From Haliclystus octoradiatus (lineage: Eukaryota; Cnidaria; Staurozoa; Stauromedusae; Haliclystidae): a stretch of DNA of 64,000 nucleotides. Of this stretch, positions 11,901 through 21,589 are shown in pieces (position 1 is the first letter of the stretch; each line of letters starts with the position of its first letter). The notes under the pieces were generated by a model, which worked only from the letters and a program-made list of their open reading frames with translations, ran no database searches and had not been told where the DNA came from. A program made the position numbers and the translations under genes. The stretch lies in NCBI GenBank assembly GCA_916610825.1, contig OU744453.1, positions 8,407,845 through 8,471,844 on the forward strand, read 5' to 3'.

Positions 11901-14900
11901 ACGAATCATCAGTAGATCTAAGAAACGAAAGGGGAGACCACAATTAAACCTTGCGGAATCAGTAAAGTGAAACAAAGGAATGACGATGCTTTGCAATACA
12001 TTGATCATAACAAATAGTTCAAGTAAGCAATTCATAGTAAGTTATTGCTATCAAAGTTTATTTTTGTTTAGAGCCCTCGTAAATTCCAACCAAGCAACAT
12101 TCTCTCCACTGGAGGTCTTGATGGTGTGCCTGTACACAGCCCAGCTTATTCACGTTCATCTTTGATCTATATGGTCCATCCCTCAGATTGTAATAAATTT
12201 AATTTCGCTACTGGTGGATTTACCATGAAGACAATGGACACTGTTGCTGGAATTGTTGCCTTTAGACATTGCAGGACCAACATCGTCACAGCAAGTGTTG
12301 GTAAGTGTACAGGAAATGCTACTATTTTACCTTTTCATTAAGGAGTTATGTAGAACTACACACGGTAGGCTATATTGTAGATACATCAATAAAATTATAG
12401 ACAGAAGAATGATCACTAGGCCTATACTTTTATTCAGATAAAATATCACTTCTCTCAGTCAACTGGCCAGGTTTCAATATAATAATTGATTTGCTGAAAG
12501 AGAAATGTAATAGAGAAAAGTCTATTTGATGAAAACCTGTGTGTTGAGATCTTTTGCTTCAAAGTGATGCATTTGAATGTATAGCTTCTAAGTACTGTGA
12601 TTGTGAAAGATTATACAAGTTTGTGGTTTTCTGCTTTGTGTGTGTTGACAGATTTTAATTTCAATTTACTATGTTTTGTCTAAGAATTGTTGGAAACTGT
12701 TTGAAATTAAATGCTAATGGACAATGGTTTCTTCTAGGCCTACATTTTTTTCAGGATATATAAGCATAGTAGGCCATATTATCAAAAGTTCAAAAAGAAT
12801 TAGATCTGTCAACACTATATGCTGCATTTCATCTGTGTTTTTAGTTTTATAGAAAACCACACACTTATTTAATTTGTCACAATCATAGTGGAAGCCATAC
12901 ATTCAAATGCATCACTTTGAAGCACAAATTTTCTGTCTAGGCTTTCATCCAATAGACTTTTAAATGTCACAGTAACATTTTTGAGATTGTTACCTTTATA
13001 GACATAGAAATTATTCAAAAATACTTTACTAAGATTAAATTATATTTTTTGAAATTTTGGACCGTTTTCCCCATTGATTTTGTGTATTAATTTAGAGGAG
13101 TATTGAGCGCCGGTTTTCCAATATATTTTTGAACTCAAATTTTGTACTTTTCAGATTTCATAGCTGATAGGTCTTCAGCTACTCACAATGCAATTCCCTC
13201 TGGACCATTCCATCCGCCATCCTCAGATGGTACTCATTTGATGTTTCAGATAAAGTCAAGGCTGAGATGACCTTAGGGGGATTTGAACCACGGTCGATCA
13301 GATATGATCCGATCTGGAGTTCGGTTGCTCTGCTATCTGAGCTAATCCTCCTTTGTCCAGTCACAGTGCCACCCATTTGAGTGCAATTCCAAATTGTAAA
13401 TAATTTCCATTCCAGCAACTACTTGATTGTTAGTTATCCAAATGTTATCTGCCTTAAACCTTGTTGGAATTTTGACTTTTTAAGATTTTGAAAAATTAGA
13501 AAGTTGCTCTTTGAAATTCAGTTTGAGCAATATATTATCTAGCCTGCTTCACAGACCAAAACATTTCAAACTGTTTTCAAATGTTTTGGTCTGTGATGAA
13601 GGCTATATATTATCTAGAAATGTGCATGGGTTTCTCATTTCATCAATAGATGCAGTTGATTTTCATGTTCGTGTTAAACTTGGCAATGTTTTGACATTTA
13701 CTGGACGAATGATCTTCACAAGCCGTCGCTCAATTGAAATTGAGGTTCTTGTTGATGCTGAAGACCTTGCTGAAGGTAGGAAGTAGCTATTTGTGTTTGT
13801 TGTGGCTTCTATCGCTTTATGGCACAGAAAATGGCACGGAAGGAGAAAACGAGAGGGCATAGAAAAATTTACCCTGCACACAGACTTACTATTTTTCTAC
13901 GTCAAGAGTAGGATCTGCAAAACGCTGGCAGAATATCAGTTCACACTCCTTTGGTGTAACAAAAAACTGAGATAACCAATCAGCTTCAATAGAATCGAAT
14001 TCCTTCTATATTAAATCAATCGATTTTCCTTGGTCTCGAAGGACGGCACCTTGGGTGACAGCATCCTGAACTGAGATTCTGCCAGTATTTCGTAGACCCT
14101 ACGCTTGACGAAGGAAATAGTAGATCTGCACACAGGCTAAGAAAGATTGAGCCATTGAGTGATTTTTACATTTGAGTTTTCACCTGGAGTGGCTCGGTGT
14201 GCCATGCAGCTATCGCCCATATAGAAACTGTGTTTGCCAGTTGCTTTGTAACATAACTAACACATTTTTATCAATTGAACTATTCATAAACTATTCATCA
14301 ATTCATTTTGCAAAATAATTACATTGATAGAAAAGTCAAATTTCAAATCCATATTGTCCAAATAGCCAATAAGCATACAGTATTCAAAATACCGTAATAC
14401 AGTGTTGGTTTAACAATTCATTCAATTTAAAATGAAAGCTGAACCTTCAAAACTGAACAACTAAATATTTTCTCCTTGGAACATGTTGATCGGTGTCTGT
14501 AACTTGCGTGTGTGCATGCTGCGTGCTTTTACGAGTAATAAGTCATGATTAATCACCTTTTTGTATTGCGATTACGCACTCAAGTTCCAGATACCGCCCG
14601 TCGATGCGTGTTTTATAGGTCTTTCCAACATTAATGAATTTTGTCGTTTCCCCTGCGAAACATTTTGTTGATTTCATGAACGCCTCATAGACAGTTCATG
14701 AACTGTGTTTAGCAGTGGTTGTTACATAAAGAAATGAGAAAGGGTTTTCAAATTTCTTCATTATTCTTATACTTTAATCAAAGTATTTATATTTTTTTGC
14801 AAATTTTTTATTTTGTTAGGAAAGTGTTTCCGAGCATGTTCAGCATTTTTCACATTTGTCTCATTAGACAAGCAAGGTAGACCTATTGAAGTACCACAAC

Positions 14901-14998
14901 TTATGTGTAAAGAGCCTGAGGATATTCAAAGATTTGAAGAAGGGAAGATACGATATGATATCAAATCACGAAAGCGAAAGCAAATGGAATCATCGTAA
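8579..14998 (+). CDS. ACOT7: cytosolic acyl-CoA thioester hydrolase ACOT7 (BACH), complete five-exon gene
   Basis: Exons 8579-8904, 11341-11515, 12072-12300, 13650-13775 and 14820-14998 join in consistent phases into 345 codons. ACOT7 hydrolyses long-chain acyl-CoA to free fatty acid and CoA, mainly in the cytosol (some isoforms mitochondrial), and has two hotdog domains. Hotdog 1 covers about residues 1-125 with the hallmark GNVHGGTILKLVEEAG; Asn17 corresponds to the catalytic Asn reported for mouse Acot7. A charged linker follows. Hotdog 2 (about 190-300) has MKTMDTVAG; Asp223 corresponds to the second catalytic residue. Hotdog 2 has TGG where vertebrates have HGG. The C-terminus is Lys/Arg-rich. 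The ATG at 8579 has a purine at -3 and G at +4 and is the only in-frame ATG upstream of the core. This N-terminus is shorter than in vertebrate isoforms, so an upstream exon or alternative start is possible. Confidence 0.92.
9084..9249 (-). repeat. LTR of the TRIM element (3' LTR in element sense)
   Basis: 166 bp. Differs from its partner by eye at four sites (GCCATG/GCCACG, TTAGTTAG/TTAGTCAG, GGACTAA/GGAATAA, ATATTACA/ATACTACA). Confidence 0.85.
9905..10102 (+). repeat. two tandem ~100-bp repeats inside the TRIM element
   Basis: Both units share AAGCAGATTT, TGTGGA, CCGACTAG, TGATTGTAGT, GTGTGCTTGT, GAGGCGAT and TATAGTTGTG in that order, one from about 9905 and one from about 10006. Confidence 0.75.
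10229..10394 (-). repeat. LTR of the TRIM element (5' LTR in element sense)
   Basis: 166 bp, followed by the CTATT duplication at 10395-10399. Confidence 0.85.
10400..11340. other. rest of ACOT7 intron 1, nothing recognised
   Basis: Unique-looking intron DNA ending in a T10 tract and the acceptor ACTTAG at 11340. Short open frames here have no recognisable features. Confidence 0.6.
11341..11515 (+). CDS. ACOT7: ACOT7 exon 2 (end of hotdog 1 and linker)
   Basis: 175 nt. Opens with ASLWYVPVKNTP, matching the LWYVPLSLKN strand of the family, and continues into the charged LRYDAQKADREAKTNKQ linker. Ends at GATGAT before GTAGGT, phase 0. Confidence 0.9.
11516..12071. other. ACOT7 intron 2, nothing recognised
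   Basis: 556 bp, GTAGGT to TTTAG. Two minus-strand open frames of 60-70 codons show no recognisable features. Confidence 0.7.
12072..12300 (+). CDS. ACOT7: ACOT7 exon 3 (start of hotdog 2)
   Basis: 229 nt beginning SPRKFQPSNIL and containing SYSQSS-like AYSRSSLIYMVHPSDC, the helix MKTMDTVAGIVAFRHC with the catalytic Asp, and TNIVTAS. Consensus GTAAGT donor after phase 1. Confidence 0.9.
13170..13361 (-). mobile_element. tRNA-derived SINE, copy 3 (5' half with the best tRNA head)
   Basis: On the minus strand from 13361: GGAGGATTAGCTCAGATAG (A box) and GGTTCAAATCC (B box, near 13285) at tRNA spacing. The shared body follows (TTGACTTTATCTGAAAC, CATCAAATGAGTACCATC, GGATGGCGGATGGAATGG) and ends near 13170 at GCATTGTGAGTAG. 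It lacks the 3' half found in copies 1, 4 and 5. Confidence 0.75.
13531..13617. repeat. fold-back insertion flanked by 12-bp direct repeats
   Basis: A perfect 17-bp stem (13550-13566 with 13579-13595; CACAGACCAAAACATTT) closes a 12-nt loop and continues with mismatches. The block sits between two copies of TATATTATCTAG (13531-13542 and about 13606-13617), 33 bp before ACOT7 exon 4. Confidence 0.7.
13650..13775 (+). CDS. ACOT7: ACOT7 exon 4 (hotdog 2)
   Basis: 126 nt encoding DAVDFHVRVKLGNVLTFTGR and the MIFTSRRSIEIEVLVDAE strand, close to the human VDAINF...GRMTFTSNKSMEIEVLVDA block. Phase 1 to phase 1. Confidence 0.9.
13776..14819. other. ACOT7 intron 4, nothing recognised
   Basis: 1.04-kb intron, GTAGGA to GTTAG. 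No element or gene recognised. Confidence 0.7.
14820..14998 (+). CDS. ACOT7: ACOT7 exon 5 (C-terminus and stop)
   Basis: 179 nt, opening in the family motif RACSAFFTFVSLDKQGRPIE, then RFEEGKIRYDIKSRKRKQ and TAA at 14996-14998. The basic tail matches the RFEEGKGRYLQMKAKRQ end of vertebrate ACOT7. Confidence 0.92.
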
Positions 14999-16164
14999 TT
15001 TGAATGTACAGTCAAGGAAAATCATGACGTATGTTTGCAAATTATGATTGATGCTGAAATGATAACGAGGTTTTCTAATACAAAACCTTGAATTATCATA
15101 ATTGCATACATTGATGAACAGATAGATTGATTTATAATGTACGTAGCAGGTATATAGGTATCCCCTTTTTATGGGGATGGCATCGGTAGTAGGCCAACCT
15201 ATTTGCGATTTATCCATCCATCATTTAAACATTTCAATGCATTCGTTCTTCATGAGTATCCCCTAGATGCTTCTCGACACAAAATCAAAATAGTTTAACA
15301 TTATTTGACGTAGCTTATATCATTGTTTATTATATATGGTAATGCCACATTTATATGCGTCAATTTTCATTTTTATTGTGTAGATTAAAACAGTATTAAT
15401 CAACAAAGGATATTGTGTATTTATTTATAAACACTCATTGTAATACTGTTATTCATAATTATTTCAATTAAATATACAATCAAAGAGAAGAAGGTGAACA
15501 TTTTGTTTGACTGAATGTAAGATATCGAATGAATATGAATATCATGCATGTTTTAATATTCATGCTACTTTTTCATTTTGATTCCATATTATGGTGGCCC
15601 ATCGTTCTCATAGCATATTTGAATAAAAATTGTCAGAAAATAAATAAAAAATAATAAAAAAAACATTAAAAAAAAGAAACAAAAATTTAAAAAATTATTT
15701 TTAAAAATTAAAAATAATGAAAAATTTTAAAAAAATTTAAAAAAATTCAAATAGAATAAAAATAAAATAAAATTCAATTTCGATTTCAATTTGAATATCG
15801 GTTTTAGCCCATTAGCTCAATTTTTATTTTTTTTCGTTCTATTCTTAATTTTTGACAATTTTTATGCAAATATGCTATGAGAACGATTGGCCACCATACC
15901 AAATTTCTCCTTCTACATTCAGTTCGGGTATAATTCGTTTACGATTTAATATAGCATTATTTTTTCATGAGAACGTACTTTGTGGAAACATTTGATCTCA
16001 GATTCTGGAAAATTTAGAAACAAGTTGAGAATATTCTTAGGCTGAATGTTTGAAGATAAATTAAAAAAGGACTGATAAAAATAGCTAAGTTAACAGGAAA
16101 ACAGACATCAAGTAAAAAAGGGTTAAATAACAGGAAAGAGTGGTAAGTATAAAGTATATTAAGA
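14999..16164. other. intergenic DNA downstream of ACOT7
   Basis: Holds the ACOT7 3' end and the MITE at 15592-15896. The rest shows no coding potential. Confidence 0.6.
15592..15896. mobile_element. TA-flanked MITE with ~50-bp terminal inverted repeats and A-rich centre
   Basis: The left end TGGTGGCCCATCGTTCTCAT and the right end pair over about 50 bp with a few mismatches, both flanked by TA (15590-15591, 15897-15898). TA duplication is known for Tc1/mariner elements. The centre (15640-15780) is almost pure A with scattered T. Confidence 0.7.
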
Positions 16165-17190
16165 TCGTAAGTGCTTCTCAATGAGACATTTGAAAGTGGG
16201 CCTGCTTTGGACTTCCTTCATTGCAGACGGTAGATCGCTCCACTTATGCGCACCAGCATCTTAAAATGAATGGCAATGGCTCGACTTAATGTAAATGTCA
16301 TTGTGGGCGTGAGATCTTGTTCTGATGGAATACGGCAGTTGGAAAAAGTTGGAAAGCAAAGGAGGAGCTAGTTTGAATTTAATTTTATGAGTGAACATTA
16401 GTTGATGCGATTTTATTCTGTCACTAACAGAAATCCAACCTAGTCGATTTTGCATATCAGAGGCACGAGAGCGATAGTTACAACGGAGCACTGTCCTCAT
16501 TCCTCTGTTTTGCAATCTCTGGAGGAGATCTAGATGTTCGGTTTCTTAGTTCCCCCATATGACAGCGCAAAAGTCAAAGTGTGGCAAAACAATGTTGTTA
16601 TAAATATTTGTGGCTGCTTCTTGCCGTATGAAGCGTCTCACATATTTCAAAGCGCCCAAGCTCTTACTTATTTTCTTATTTATTGCTACATGTTTGTCGA
16701 AAGATGGAGTATTGTCTATTTAAATGCCTAGGTATTTCAAAAAATCTACTCTTTCGACAGGTTTGTCATCCGGCTTTATTGTTAAATCGATGTGTTCTTA
16801 TTTCTTAAGTTTTGGCCTTGAGCCTATTACCATACAGTTAGTTTTATTAATATTTAATGTTAGTTTATTTGCACACAGCCGGGCATATATTTTAATCAGA
16901 TCTGATTGTATAATTTCTTCAACGTCTTTCAAATCTTTACGGGCTACATACAAAAGAGTATCATCTGCATATAGATTTATTTTACAGTTATTTACAGAGT
17001 TACAAATATCCTTTATATAAATAAGAAAGAGTAGCGGCCCAAGGATTGACCCTTGAGGAGCTCCGTATTTAATTACACCTAAATTTGAATTTACACTATA
17101 TGTTGTGAATACAGACTTTCAATTCATATATCGTAATTAACATAATCAATGAACTATCTATCTTGCAAAGTATAAAGTTTTCCTGTCTCC
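16165..17190 (-). mobile_element. non-LTR retrotransposon RT fragment (decayed LINE)
   Basis: Read on the minus strand from about 17090 it gives a reverse-transcriptase block GAPQGSILGPLLFLIY, the catalytic YADDT motif near 16965, the FLKYLGI block, and a C-terminal region with LLQRLQNRGMRTVLRCNYR. It is broken by several stops (for example near 16800 and 16550). The order PQGSILGP - YADD - KYLGI is diagnostic of LINE RT of the CR1/Jockey-like group. The 5' part is missing or unrecognisable upstream of 17190. Confidence 0.85.
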
Positions 17191-17239
17191 AATATGATAC
17201 AATGTCTTTAATAGTATAATTAGTATACAACATCCTAGC

Positions 17240-17700
17240 TATAGTCACGAACACGGAACACTCGTGGTCATGGCTAGACCGTGTGTAACCGGCTTATTGT
17301 TATAGATGTTATTTAGTTTACGTTTATTTATTTCCATGTATTTAGTAATTACTGTATTATATTCTAGACTAGACTGGTAGTTAATCAGTTAATATAGACG
17401 TCATTAACAATAGTATAAAAACCGTGTAAAATTAGTATTACGGCAGTAGCAATTGCAATATATAGAAGAACCTAGAAGTTGGAAATAGCCGTCAAGTCGT
17501 GGTAAAGCTACCGATGTAAGTTAACACTGTCATTATAATCACTATTTTATAGCCTTAGTTTGTATTTTATAGCATTATTTTGTATTTATTCATTTAACTT
17601 ATTATACATGTATATTTCATTGCCTTCTATAGCGAATTTATTAAACTGTCAATTAAAATCAATCTGCTACGACTCGACTCATTCCTATCTCTTCGAAACA
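17240..17700 (+). repeat. possible solo LTR
   Basis: About 440 bp from TGTGTAACCGG (17270) to CGAAACACA (about 17702), with a TATA-like TATAAAAACC near 17413. TG...CA ends and an internal promoter suit an LTR, but no target duplication or partner copy is visible. Confidence 0.25.
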
Positions 17701-17702
17701 CA

Positions 17703-18169
17703 CTATTGACATTATTACAATTTATAACTCATAACGTTAATGGAGTACCATATAGATGTCTACAATGTATTCTTCAGGCTTAATGTCTATTGAATACGCA
17801 TAACTCACAGAAAGCTAGCTCATAATCCACTTTAATTTATGGAAATATCTAAATAGAAAATCCAACAACACTAAAGCACTTGTCCGTCTGGAAACCTTAA
17901 AAATTATGCGGTAGAAGCTCTAACAGCGGAAAAATTCTTATGGCAGCTCAGAAAGCTAAAACCTGACCATATTAGAATAAGAATTTCAAATGTATCTTAT
18001 CTTAGCTTAGTATAGATCTTTGTGTTAACTTAGTATAAATATTTGTGGTTAATGGACCTTATACATGGTGGCAAAGTAATAATCCTTAGATTCTAGATTC
18101 CGTATATTCAGTAGAAAATTGATATTTTTGTGATCAAATTTACAATCATTCCACTGCCACCTCTATATA
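17703..18169. other. intergenic, nothing recognised
   Basis: AT-rich, no ORF of note, no repeat structure seen. Confidence 0.5.
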
Positions 18170-18665
18170 TCAATCACCTGTATATACTGGCCATTGAATT
18201 AAGTAGTATAGTTAGATATTATACTACAAATCTTTGATATAATAATCTTTAGACTCAACCTTGCATACATAGGCCACCTTTCTTAATCTATTTAATTGTC
18301 AATAAATCTAGGTCTGATATTTAGTTGCTACAGTATATACATTTTGCACTATTTCAATCCTTTATCTAGCATCTACCTGTATATTAGGCCACCTGTCTTC
18401 AGTGGTCAAAGTATCTAGATCAGATAGTTAACTTTTGTATCATTTTGCACTGTATCAATTCGTTATCAAATAATACCTGTATATATAGACCTGTGTTCCG
18501 TGGTTAATGTGTCTAGATTTGATAGTTAGCACATTATTTACAGTTTTCATAGTTTTAATCCTACAATATAGCATGTGCCTGTATAAATAGTCCACCTGAC
18601 TTGATCGGTCAATGCATCTACATCTGATAGCTAGCTGAACATATATAAAGCTTGCACTCGGGCTT
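18170..18665 (+). repeat. degenerate tandem repeat, about five units of ~90-115 bp
   Basis: Units are marked by ACCTGTATAT-x-GGCCACCTG followed by GGTCAA-x-ATCTAGATCTGATAG and TTTGCACT-x-ATCAAT. Unit starts lie near 18176, 18260, 18375, 18475 and 18577. Divergence is high, so the array is old. Confidence 0.6.
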
Positions 18666-18849
18666 GCTCTGTAGCAATTTTTTTTTTTAATTTCAAATTT
18701 TCAATATATTCATTTTTATTATACAAAATTAATCAATAAACGGGAAATTGGTTTAAAGGTAGTAAAATTAAATCCGATACATTGATATTTTATAACATCT
18801 TTAAAAGAAGAACAATCCATGAAATATAATTACAACTTAAGAAAGAATT

Positions 18850-19960
18850 AACTATCTATTTATATCTATCGTGGCTAATTTACATTTGTACATGTTAATT
18901 GTTCTTGGAAAGTCGCCAAGACACACAATGCAGTGCTCCCGGATGTAGTGCTTCGGTTTTTCCTGATCAACAGTGTACATTAAATTTTCCAAATTGTCTA
19001 TTAGGCTGTTCGCACTTGGGCCAAATGGTCCCATCGTCTCCACAGCAACTGATATTGCTTGACACAACTGGTCTAATTCTGCATATTTTATCGATTTAGC
19101 ATTTTGCATTCTCAGCTTTGGCCGCGGCAGCTCCAGCAGATTTAGATGTGTCTTTCAAGTGACTGGGAGCCATGGCGTCTGGGCATGTGAAGTCCCACAC
19201 TGCACATATGCCATGGGACCAGGGAATCTGTGTGAGATCATCCCATCAGGACGTTTCAAATCAGATAGACATAAGCCCTGAGGTTCAAGAATAGATAGTA
19301 TACCAGCTGATCCCTTAGCGCGCTTTATGATTTGAGTCACGGCATTGTGTCTTGCAGATCTTCCAGCACTAAATTTGCACAATAAACCATGCGTTCCCAA
19401 GGCGTCAACTGCTGTTCCGCATTTGCAGACATGCTCTTCCACAGTTTTGCATCCAAGGCGTAGAGCTGTGGCAATTCTGAGCTGCGTGTCGTTTAGAAAT
19501 AGGCCAAGTGAAGGTAATGGTAAACAGCTCAGCCAAGCTCCAGAGTATTTTTGATTGACGGCCCTTAGACGACTGATGGACCGTTGATCGACCGCTGATA
19601 AATAAAGGTTTTGTACTGCGACGTCGACCAACAGAGCATCCCAAGACTTTTGGGTGTTTGTTGATGGTGGTGTTGCGTTGTTTGATTTTGACTGCCATAT
19701 GTCTAACGCATTACTCTCATGTGATATATTTCTTGTGATATTCGAGGCTAGCAAGATATCTTTGACGAGTGGTCCGGTCTGCTTGCAAGAGACAATAAAT
19801 TCAGGCAAGGCTATTTCACTAGGCTTTCGTGTGCCTAATCCACCAGATGAAACTGGAAGTGATGCTTGTGCCCATTGTTGATCTTCCAGGACAACGTTTA
19901 ATGTTTTCTCCAGGCATCCCTTGAGTTCTTCGTCATAGGTCTTCAATATGCTACTCGAAT
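18850..19960 (-). mobile_element. non-LTR retrotransposon C-terminal fragment (RTE-like or related LINE)
   Basis: An open frame at 19946-19155 and a second at 19109-18852 read as one domain split by a stop/frame change. Landmarks: QASLPVSSGGLGTRKPSE, SGAWLSCLPLPSLGLFL, LRIATALRLGC, a CKCG-x-VDALGTHGLLC zinc-finger-like cluster, RSARHNAVTQIIKRA, and LEPQGL-x-KRPDGM. This pattern is common in the ORF of a LINE clade of marine invertebrates, after the RT domain. The RT itself is absent, so this is a truncated copy. The clade is not certain. Confidence 0.7.
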
Positions 19961-21589
19961 AACAAGGTTTGGAAGATTTGGAAATGAAATACCATTTACA
20001 AGTATATTTAATGTGCTAACCAACGATTGGAAATAATAATAATAATAATAATTTTAATAATGATAAAAGTATCAATTATAGATGGTACAGAAATAAAAGA
20101 TTTAATACAATAGAAAATAATCATTTCCAAGACATAACGTTGAACATATATACTGACATACCGATTAGCCTTGAATAGCATAATTTATTCTACATTTAAA
20201 CCTAGATTTAAATACACGTAGTTAGAAGGCGTTGGAATCAATCAGCAGAGAATATAGAATAGGAAACATAGATGCATGCAAAAGCCTATTCCATTACTTG
20301 GAACATGTCGCATTTAATTTGCGATCTTCAGTCCTTGATTGTGTTCTTCTTCTATTCTTAGGCATTCTTTACTTTACGAAATACAATCTAACCGTTCAGT
20401 CTTCAGAAGCAAGATCTTCTTGCTGCCATGCAACTGTATGTTTTTATTTCTGTGTATCTAATCCGGCACAGCTATTTGCATTGAAGAAAGGATAAGAAAC
20501 TACCTTAACGCAATCTAAATAATCAGCAAAAGAAATTCAATTCACATGTTTTACTCTCATCAGTTATAGCAATTTCTGTAACGAGACCACCTTATATGTC
20601 TATAACATTGATTACAGAGCAATAGTAAATACATTTTTGAAAGAAATATGTAAAATATTTTGTGTTGATTGATATTTCTTGGAAGACGATTGCTGCTCAA
20701 TGTTTTTTCATTAATATTTCAACAAGGGAAACTGAGTTTGGTAAAATAAGGAGCAAAACAAATATTTGCCTTTGATTTGATGAATTTCCAAAAGGTGGAA
20801 TTGTATGCACCATTCATAATTACTATAATACTAGCTCAGCCACTCTTAACTCAGATATAATTTAATTTTTCCACAATGAATAATGATTAAATCATATTAT
20901 CGCATAGGCATTCAAGTAATGATTTTCGCAAGGAAATATTAAAATACTACTGTGAAGCTAAATGCAGTAGAGGCATGTTTTTGATTGGTTTATTTTCAAA
21001 AAGTGCAATGATTAATGAACAAATTCTCGGTATCAGCATATGATATCAGCTTTGATGATAACCAGTTTCTCTGAAGTAAAGTTGATAATGCTGTAGAGGT
21101 CCTTGAGTATAGTCGTATAGGGCGTAAGTATAAAGTTAAAGTAAAGATCATTAGCTTGATTTCATTTATAACTCTTATTTTTATGAGTTAAGATGGATCT
21201 CTTTAGCTGTAAATCTTCCCCTTTCCCTCTCCCAGGCGCCAAGTTAAATATTTAAGGGGAAACTATTGCTGGACTCAGATAGTTTTCAAAGTAATAGTAA
21301 GTACGCGTGAGAAAGTTTGTTGATCTACATCCAACGTAACCTCATTCAATCACGGCCCTCATTTCCTCGCGAATTTATAATTTGACATGAACACACAATT
21401 CAAGTAGTGACAAACTGATCTTATTATAACAACAGCAATTACTGTGAACGAGTTAATGTACAAAAGTTGATGGCAGAACTGCGCACTGAATGTCGGAAAA
21501 GGAATCATCTCCTTGACCAACACGATGATCGATTTGTAATCAGAAACTTCAAGTTAATAAAATTATCTCAACTCCCTTCGCGTAGTAAT
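19961..21589. other. intergenic, nothing recognised
   Basis: AT-rich, with a short AAT microsatellite at about 20035-20055. No gene-like ORF. 20232-20495 is open for 87 codons but shows no family features. Confidence 0.5.

Larger units (their letters stand above)
12301..13649. other. ACOT7 intron 3 with a SINE and a fold-back insertion
   Basis: 1.35-kb intron. Besides the SINE (13170-13361) and the snapback (13531-13617), nothing is recognised. The segment 12540-12600 reappears inverted around 12890-12950 (TTGAATGTAT / ATTCAAATGCATCACTTTGAAGCA), a short local inverted repeat. Confidence 0.6.

Noticed and set aside
13263-13361. A functional tRNA gene on the minus strand
   Set aside because: A and B boxes are present but the acceptor and T stems do not close and the sequence continues into a repeated body, so it is a SINE head.
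17240-17700. Active LTR retrotransposon
   Set aside because: No second LTR, target duplication or coding region; kept only as a weak solo-LTR candidate.
19345-19881. Plus-strand ORFs around 19.3-19.9 kb
   Set aside because: They are shadows of the LINE frame on the minus strand.
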